Of a stretch of 55,253 bases of DNA, positions 51,028 through 55,253 are shown piece after piece. Numbering within the stretch: the first letter of the stretch is position 1; the number at the start of each line of letters is the position of its first letter. Position numbers and translations under genes: made by a program. This DNA is from Opitutaceae bacterium. Its GTDB lineage: Bacteria > Verrucomicrobiota > Verrucomicrobiia > Opitutales > Opitutaceae. The stretch spans positions 1 to 55,253 of the forward strand of contig PLXS01000040.1 of the NCBI GenBank assembly GCA_003151515.1, given 5' to 3'. The notes under the pieces were generated by a model that did not search any database, was not told where the DNA came from, and saw only the letters and a program-made list of their open reading frames with translations.

Positions 51028-52427
51028 ATGGTTCAGAAAAGCGTTGCAGAAATAAATATCGAAACGCTGGTAGCCGCTGGAGTGAAGCGGATTTACGGTG
51101 TGGCGGGTGATTCGCTCAACGGAATCCTTGAGGAGATAGGCAAGCGCAAGGACATCGAGTGGATCATGGTCAGGCATGAGGAGACGGGAGCCTTCGCGGC
51201 CGGAGCTGAGGCCCATCTCACGGGCTAACTCGCCGTCTGCGCCGGAAGCTGCGGGCCCGGCAACATGCATCTCATAAATGGCCTTTATGACTGCCACCGC
51301 AGCCGGGTGCCGGTCTCGGCCGTCGCCGCCCACATTCCCAACTCCGAAATCGGAAGCACCTATTTTCAGGAGACCCACCCGGACCAATTGTTCCGCAACT
51401 GCAGCCACTACTGCGAACTCGCATTGCAGCCGGCGCAGATCCCGAGGGTTCTGGAGATCGCCATCCAAACAGCCCTGACCAAAAAAGACGTCTCCGTGGT
51501 GGCCATCCCCGGAGATATTGCCCTTAAACAGACCAATTATCGAAAACCGAGCGCCAGCATTAAGCGCCTCCAGCCGGTGCTTCGCCCCTCGGAAGGCGAC
51601 ATCACAAGGTTGGCTGAGCTGCTGAATGAATCCAAGGCGGTGACGATATTTGGCGTGGCGGGATGCGCCGGCGCCCACGCGAAGCTTATTGAGGTGGCCC
51701 GGAAACTGAAATGGCCCATCGTCTCCGCGCTGCGCGGCCGCGAACACATCCAATACGACAATCCCTATGATGTGGGACTCACCGGATTGATCGGATCTTC
51801 CTCCGGCTACCACGCCATGATGGATTGCGACACGCTGTTCATGCTCGGGACGGATTTCCCGTACACGCAATTCTTCCCGCAGAAGGCGACAATTACCCGG
51901 GGGGAAAACCTTGGCCGCCGTACCCGGATAGACATGGGGCTGATCGGTGACGTGAAGGAAACCCTAGGCGCGCTGTTGGATAAGATTGAGACCAAGGCGG
52001 ACGACAGGCATTTGAGGAAATTCATCAGCCATTACCAAGATGTCCAAAAGAGCCTGGATGACCTTGCGGCGGGCGTCCCTGGCAAGAAGCCGATCCACCC
52101 GCAGTTCCTGGCCAAAGTGATCGACGAAGTCGCGTCAGCAGACGCGATCTTCTCATGCGACGTGAGGACTCCCACGGTTTGGGCTGCCCGGTATCTGCGA
52201 TGAACGGAAAGCGCCGCCTGCTCGGATCGTTCAACCACGGCTCAATGGCGAACGCACTGCCCCAGGCGATCGGCGCGCAGCTCGCGTTTCCCGGCTGCCG
52301 GATGGTGACGCTGTCGGGCGATGGCGGAATATCCATGCTGTTGGGCGACCTGCTTTCGTTGAGGCAATTGAAGTTGCCGGTGAAGATAGTGGTCTTTAAC
52401 AACGGTGCGCTCGGCTTCGTCGACCTG
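51028..52427 (+). pseudogene. pyruvate oxidase / ThDP-enzyme pseudogene
   Basis: Remains of a PoxB-like thiamine-diphosphate enzyme. The N-terminal domain starts VQKSVAEINIETLVAAGVKRIYG with RHEETGAFAAGAEAHLTG. A TAA (51226-51228) then interrupts the frame, which resumes in phase as LAVCAGSCGPGN. The central domain is intact to WAARYLR, where a one-base loss puts TGA at 52201. The next frame picks up at ATG 52200 ([20 protein letters not shown]) through the ThDP motif [10 protein letters not shown]…[13 protein letters not shown], and stops being PoxB-like near 52427. Two disabling lesions and a lost C-terminus make it non-functional. Confidence 0.85.
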
Positions 52428-52964
52428 AGCAGCGTCAACCCAGCATGTAGGCGGGAGTATTACTGGCTGCGCAGGAATGCGCCCAAATTCGGCTTTGGGA
52501 AGGTCGTTCACTCGCTGCCAATCAAGGGCACAGAGGAAGGCGTCGCCCGTTACGTCTCCAAGTACATCTCGAAGCACATGGCCCAGCGGCTCATTAAGGA
52601 CAAAGGGGCCCGCCTATGCTCGTATTGGGGTACGGCTCGCAAGAATCGCGAGTGCTGCTCGCTCAAGTTCTCCTGGGCTGGCATAGGGGGCTGGCTTTCC
52701 CGGACCAAGCTAGCGAGCCTTTCGAAGCTCAACGGCTTCAAAGACCGGGATGGCTGGGCTGATCGGTTTGGGCCCCGCTGGGCATATCAGATTCGGAGAT
52801 TCATCAAAGTCTTCCCTCTGGCTTATTGGCCAACTGGGATGCACGCCATTCGAGACGGGTTCCAAGTGCCAAGCGGCGTGGACGCTTCAACAGTAATCGA
52901 CCTGCGGAGTAACAGAAAGACGGAGATTCGCGGTAGCACGCTGCACGGGACATCTATCTACTAG
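52428..52964 (+). pseudogene. C-terminal fragment of a rolling-circle Rep (ssDNA phage type)
   Basis: In the same frame as the last PoxB segment the sequence changes abruptly to a replication initiator. [20 protein letters not shown], then [15 protein letters not shown], contains the Y-x-x-K-Y-x-x-K catalytic tyrosine/lysine motif of HUH Rep proteins, as in filamentous and related ssDNA phages. [10 protein letters not shown], the [16 protein letters not shown] stretch and the later [12 protein letters not shown] also fit that group. The N-terminal HUH motif is missing, so this is a 5'-truncated copy fused to poxB and unlikely to work. Confidence 0.75.
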
Positions 52965-53389
52965 CTCGCGCTGGCTGTGCCTGAGCGTGGCCGGATTGAG
53001 CAAGCTGCGAAGCGCGCCTTGGCTCCGCCACTTGAAAAGGTCGAGTGGGTCGATGTTACCGAGATCCACGGCGACGTAGTGGCTTCAAAGACGCGGCAGA
53101 GGTCCTCGTGAGAATATCGATCAGCAGTCTGTCGTTAGCGTTGGCTGTCAGAGCGTTTCGCCTCGGCTACAACCCAGCAGCGTAGGCGGACGAAGACGAT
53201 TGAGATGCTGGCTTCATTGACCGTCTTTGTGCGCTCGCCATTCAATCTTACGGAATAGCGATTTGTTAGGGGCATATTGCTCGGTTTAATCTTGAGCACA
53301 CGCCGCGTTAGATTATCGTTGAGTCCGCTTCAATATTTAGCCTCTTATATTAATCAAGCACCTGTACAAATATAGGAGGTCACTTCACG
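52965..53389 (+). other. 425-bp gene-poor stretch after the Rep fragment
   Basis: Contains one small open frame (52977-53111) and otherwise AT-rich, non-coding-looking sequence. The last 16 bases hold the strong Shine-Dalgarno of the next gene (AGGAGGT, 53374-53380). No RNA gene or repeat recognised. Confidence 0.5.
52977..53111 (+). CDS. possible small protein downstream of Rep
   Basis: A 44-residue frame from GTG 52977 in the same phase as the Rep fragment, starting 12 bases after its stop. Composition is charged (PERGRIEQAAKRALAPPLEK) and not obviously random. Small genes follow rep in ssDNA phages, so it might be phage-derived. Weak call. Confidence 0.25.
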   Translation: MPERGRIEQAAKRALAPPLEKVEWVDVTEIHGDVVASKTRQRSS

Positions 53390-54424
53390 TTGCGCATCTT
53401 GGCCTATGTTATATTCTTGCTCACTGCGGGGGCGCTGCTCGCTCGTATATCTGAGACCCTCCATCCCCGCTTGCTGACTATGCCCGAGGTAGTGGAGGGC
53501 CAGGCGGCCATCGTCAACCGGACAGTTGGACAGCTCGGCGGCAAACCGGACGAAATGCTTAACTGGCGGAACCGGATACTAGTTCCCTATGCCATAGCGA
53601 TCGTTTCCAAGACCGCTGGGATCAAACAAAGCCAAGCCTACCTACTCGTCCGATGGGCAAGCGGGAGTTTTGCATTGGCGTGTTTTGCTCTGCTGGTCAC
53701 GCGCGCGACTGGTACTTCCTATTGGATCGGTTCGGCCGCCGCACTCCTTCATGAAATCACGCTTTTGCCAACATTCTTCCACATTTATGAAATTCCGTCG
53801 GATTTCACAGATTCAGCGATCTTCAGTTTGCTGATCCTTGCAGCTTTGAGAGGTCGCCGCTACGCGTTTACCCTCCTAATCTTTATCGGTGCCCTCAATA
53901 GGGAGTCCGCTGTCTTCGGCGTTGTTGTCTGGTGGTTTCTTCATGCCCTCGGGCAAAGGGATCGAAAGAATTTTTTCAAGGAATCGGCCTGGTGCTTTGG
54001 ATGGGGACTGGCGTGCGCGGTATTTGTGTTCCTCGTGCGCGCGGCCAACAGTCCAATCGGTGGACATGCCCGTTCTTCAGTTTTGGAGAATTTCGCGTAC
54101 CCAAGACATTTTACGGAGCAAAACTTGCATGAAGTTTGGATGTTTATCTCCCATCCCAACTATTCCAATTCGTATTTTTATCTGGCTGCATATGTTTTGG
54201 TGATGGCTTTGCTTTTGTGTAACGAATGGCCGTTGGTCCCGAGCTGGGCTCGCCGCCTGACAATTGCCGCGGCGCTGATCTTCCTTATTTCATCCCCCAC
54301 AAATCACATCGCCGAACTGCGAATGTACATCCCCTCTCTTGTGCTGTGCAACCTCGTCATCGTTACCGTCGCAATTTCCAAGTTGAATCTCGTGAATCGT
54401 CGTGCCGTCTCAAGCGGAGATTGA
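53390..54424 (+). CDS. polytopic membrane protein, GT-C-like
   Basis: A 344-residue membrane protein with about nine hydrophobic segments. A TTG start at 53390 has a perfect AGGAGGT 9 bases upstream. The NWRNRILVPYAIAI segment near residue 60 and IGALNRESAVFGVVVWW near 165 recall uncharacterised GT-C-type glycosyltransferase-like proteins. A catalytic Asp/Glu in the first loop could be D54 or E55, but this is not certain. Lower GC and rarer codons than the left part of the window support transfer. It is cargo of the island; the function is unknown. Confidence 0.78.
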   Translation: MRILAYVIFLLTAGALLARISETLHPRLLTMPEVVEGQAAIVNRTVGQLGGKPDEMLNWRNRILVPYAIAIVSKTAGIKQSQAYLLVRWASGSFALACFALLVTRATGTSYWIGSAAALLHEITLLPTFFHIYEIPSDFTDSAIFSLLILAALRGRRYAFTLLIFIGALNRESAVFGVVVWWFLHALGQRDRKNFFKESAWCFGWGLACAVFVFLVRAANSPIGGHARSSVLENFAYPRHFTEQNLHEVWMFISHPNYSNSYFYLAAYVLVMALLLCNEWPLVPSWARRLTIAAALIFLISSPTNHIAELRMYIPSLVLCNLVIVTVAISKLNLVNRRAVSSGD

Positions 54425-54489
54425 ACGTCTAATTGCTGGAAGATAGAATTCACGAACCAATCGATGTATCTCACGCCTACCTCAGGCAC

Positions 54490-54510
54490 GCCTCCCGCGA
54501 AGCGGGAGGC
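54490..54510. terminator. perfect hairpin between convergent genes
   Basis: GCCTCCCGC (54490-54498), loop GAA, GCGGGAGGC (54502-54510): a 9-bp perfect GC-rich stem with a triloop, between the stops of the membrane protein (54424) and the integrase (54542). It could stop transcription both ways, although no T-run flanks it. Confidence 0.55.
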
Positions 54511-54541
54511 TCGCCATAGTTGGTGCCGATAAACTCATCGT

Positions 54542-55253
54542 TCAGAAGATCACCTTTTGAGCAGCTGAAAGACTGTGTTCTTGGCGAAGGTGGCCGTAAA
54601 CTCTCATCGCGAATGCTCCGCCATCCTTGTGCCCAAGCCATCGGCTAACGGTGGGGATATCGACGCCTGCCTCGATGCAGGTGGTGGCAAAGAAGTGCCT
54701 GAAATCGTGGTGAGTGAATGGGGGATACTGAAGTCGGTGGCACGCCGTCGAAACGCAAGTCTTCGCCTTTCTCGTAGGGCTGATTCGGTCGGACATTTGG
54801 GGCCTTTGCTCCGCTTTCAACCTTAACAGCAATGCTCGTAAGGCCTGGGTCATTGGGATCGTTCTCTGCTCGTGATTCTTTGTGCCATAGACGCCTCCGG
54901 TAATGGTCAAAGCGTTGTTCTCGAAATCGACATTGGCCCAAACCAATTCTCCGGCCTCGGCAATTCGACAACCGGAGTAAGCCAGCAACTCGACAAGGTC
55001 TGCCCCTGCTTTGGCCTTTTGTTGACTGTCCCGGCGGCCGTCTGATTCGCGGATTGTTTCGATGAGGCACCGGAATTGCTCACGAGTTGGAACGGTGATC
55101 TTCTTTGGAGCGGCCTTCCGGCGTTTAATGTCTGCCGCCGGATTCGTCAGCATTAGGCCGTGTTTGGCGGCATAAGCGAAAATGGGCCTCAGGACGTTCA
55201 GCTCATTGGCCATGGTCTGTGGGGCAATCGGAAGCGCCCCGGTGACCGTTAAA
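54542..55253 (-). CDS. tyrosine recombinase/integrase, 5' end off the window
   Basis: At least 236 residues of a phage-type integrase. The frame stays open from the ATG at 55213 to the window edge (reading TVTGALPIAPQTMANELNVL), so the start lies outside. The core-binding domain ends near ADIKRRK. The catalytic set is present: Arg in YSGCRIAEAGEL, Lys in YGTKNHEQR, H-x-x-R in HHDFRHFF, His in WLGHKDGG and Tyr in AMRVYGHL. It should be active. It lies on the far side of the island from the tRNA-Cys half and is the only candidate enzyme for the repeated CTGCAAA cores. Confidence 0.9.
   Translation of the reverse strand, partial: LTVTGALPIAPQTMANELNVLRPIFAYAAKHGLMLTNPAADIKRRKAAPKKITVPTREQFRCLIETIRESDGRRDSQQKAKAGADLVELLAYSGCRIAEAGELVWANVDFENNALTITGGVYGTKNHEQRTIPMTQALRALLLRLKAEQRPQMSDRISPTRKAKTCVSTACHRLQYPPFTHHDFRHFFATTCIEAGVDIPTVSRWLGHKDGGAFAMRVYGHLRQEHSLSAAQKVIF

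Larger units (their letters stand above)
48867..55253. mobile_element. accessory island in tRNA-Cys, continuing past the right edge
   Basis: From the tRNA break to the window end the sequence has visibly lower GC than the left 48 kb and different content: two regulator cassettes, a broken pyruvate-oxidase gene, a Rep fragment of ssDNA-phage type, a GT-C-like membrane protein and a tyrosine recombinase at the far side. The tRNA half and the recombinase are the classic marks of an integrative element. The right boundary and the 3' half of the tRNA are not in the window, so its total size is unknown. Confidence 0.7.

Noticed and set aside
52887..53069. Minus-strand frame of 60 codons after the Rep fragment
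   Set aside because: No similarity or start signal; overlaps the Rep stop region in antisense.
48867..55253. CRISPR array or restriction/abortive-infection defence genes in the island
   Set aside because: No short regularly spaced repeats and no recognised defence protein were seen.

Overview
The window comes from the chromosome of a high-GC Gram-negative bacterium. Outer-membrane biogenesis genes (LptE-like, BamD-like), two outer-membrane or lipoprotein genes, GlmM/UppP cell-wall genes and a bacterial family B DNA polymerase point to the PVC group. My best guess is Verrucomicrobiota (Opitutales-like), from recalled protein resemblance only; a marker-gene search would settle it.

Positions 1 to about 48,700 are dense, ordinary chromosome with short gaps and many 1-20 bp overlaps. 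In order: RNase R and a DUF5069-like gene; a family B DNA polymerase with a small membrane protein; a glycosyltransferase; clpS with a co-encoded DUF2017-like gene; proS; argA; ridA; a purine permease, a fused iron-type ABC permease and an EamA exporter; secreted adenosine deaminase, glmM, trpD and uppP; the rpmF-plsX-fabH lipid operon running on to BamD-like, lptE and rpe; an ABC binding protein and ATPase; hpt, uvrB and glutamate dehydrogenase; serB, rpmE2, rpmJ2, yqgE and dCMP deaminase; a six-gene unit starting with methyltransferase, flavoprotein and type III polyketide synthase and ending with nif3, aroQ and a NusG paralogue; pgsA-pgpA; coaD; a metallo-hydrolase; an orphan histidine kinase; and several secreted or membrane proteins.

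From about 48,100 GC content falls visibly. At 48,830-48,866 there is the 5' half of a tRNA-Cys(GCA) gene, cut exactly at the end of the anticodon loop (CTGCAAA). What follows is an accessory island that runs off the right edge. The CTGCAAA core and a flanking segment of roughly 105-165 bp recur at 48,860, 49,819 (core degraded) and 50,769. They bound two cassettes of 959 and 950 bp, each holding one orphan CheY-like response regulator on the minus strand. The two regulators are the same length, 143 aa, and about 72% identical by hand count. The flanking segments share paired short direct repeats that look like integrase arm sites. After the third copy come a broken pyruvate-oxidase gene spliced to the C-terminal part of a rolling-circle (HUH) Rep of ssDNA-phage type, a GT-C-like membrane protein, and a tyrosine recombinase whose 5' end lies outside the window.

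The most interesting reading is a tandem array of small tRNA-targeted mobile units that carry only a receiver-domain protein and would depend on an integrase supplied in trans. A second item is the compact type III polyketide unit, which resembles alkylresorcinol/quinone pathways and is apparently co-transcribed with a specialised NusG paralogue.
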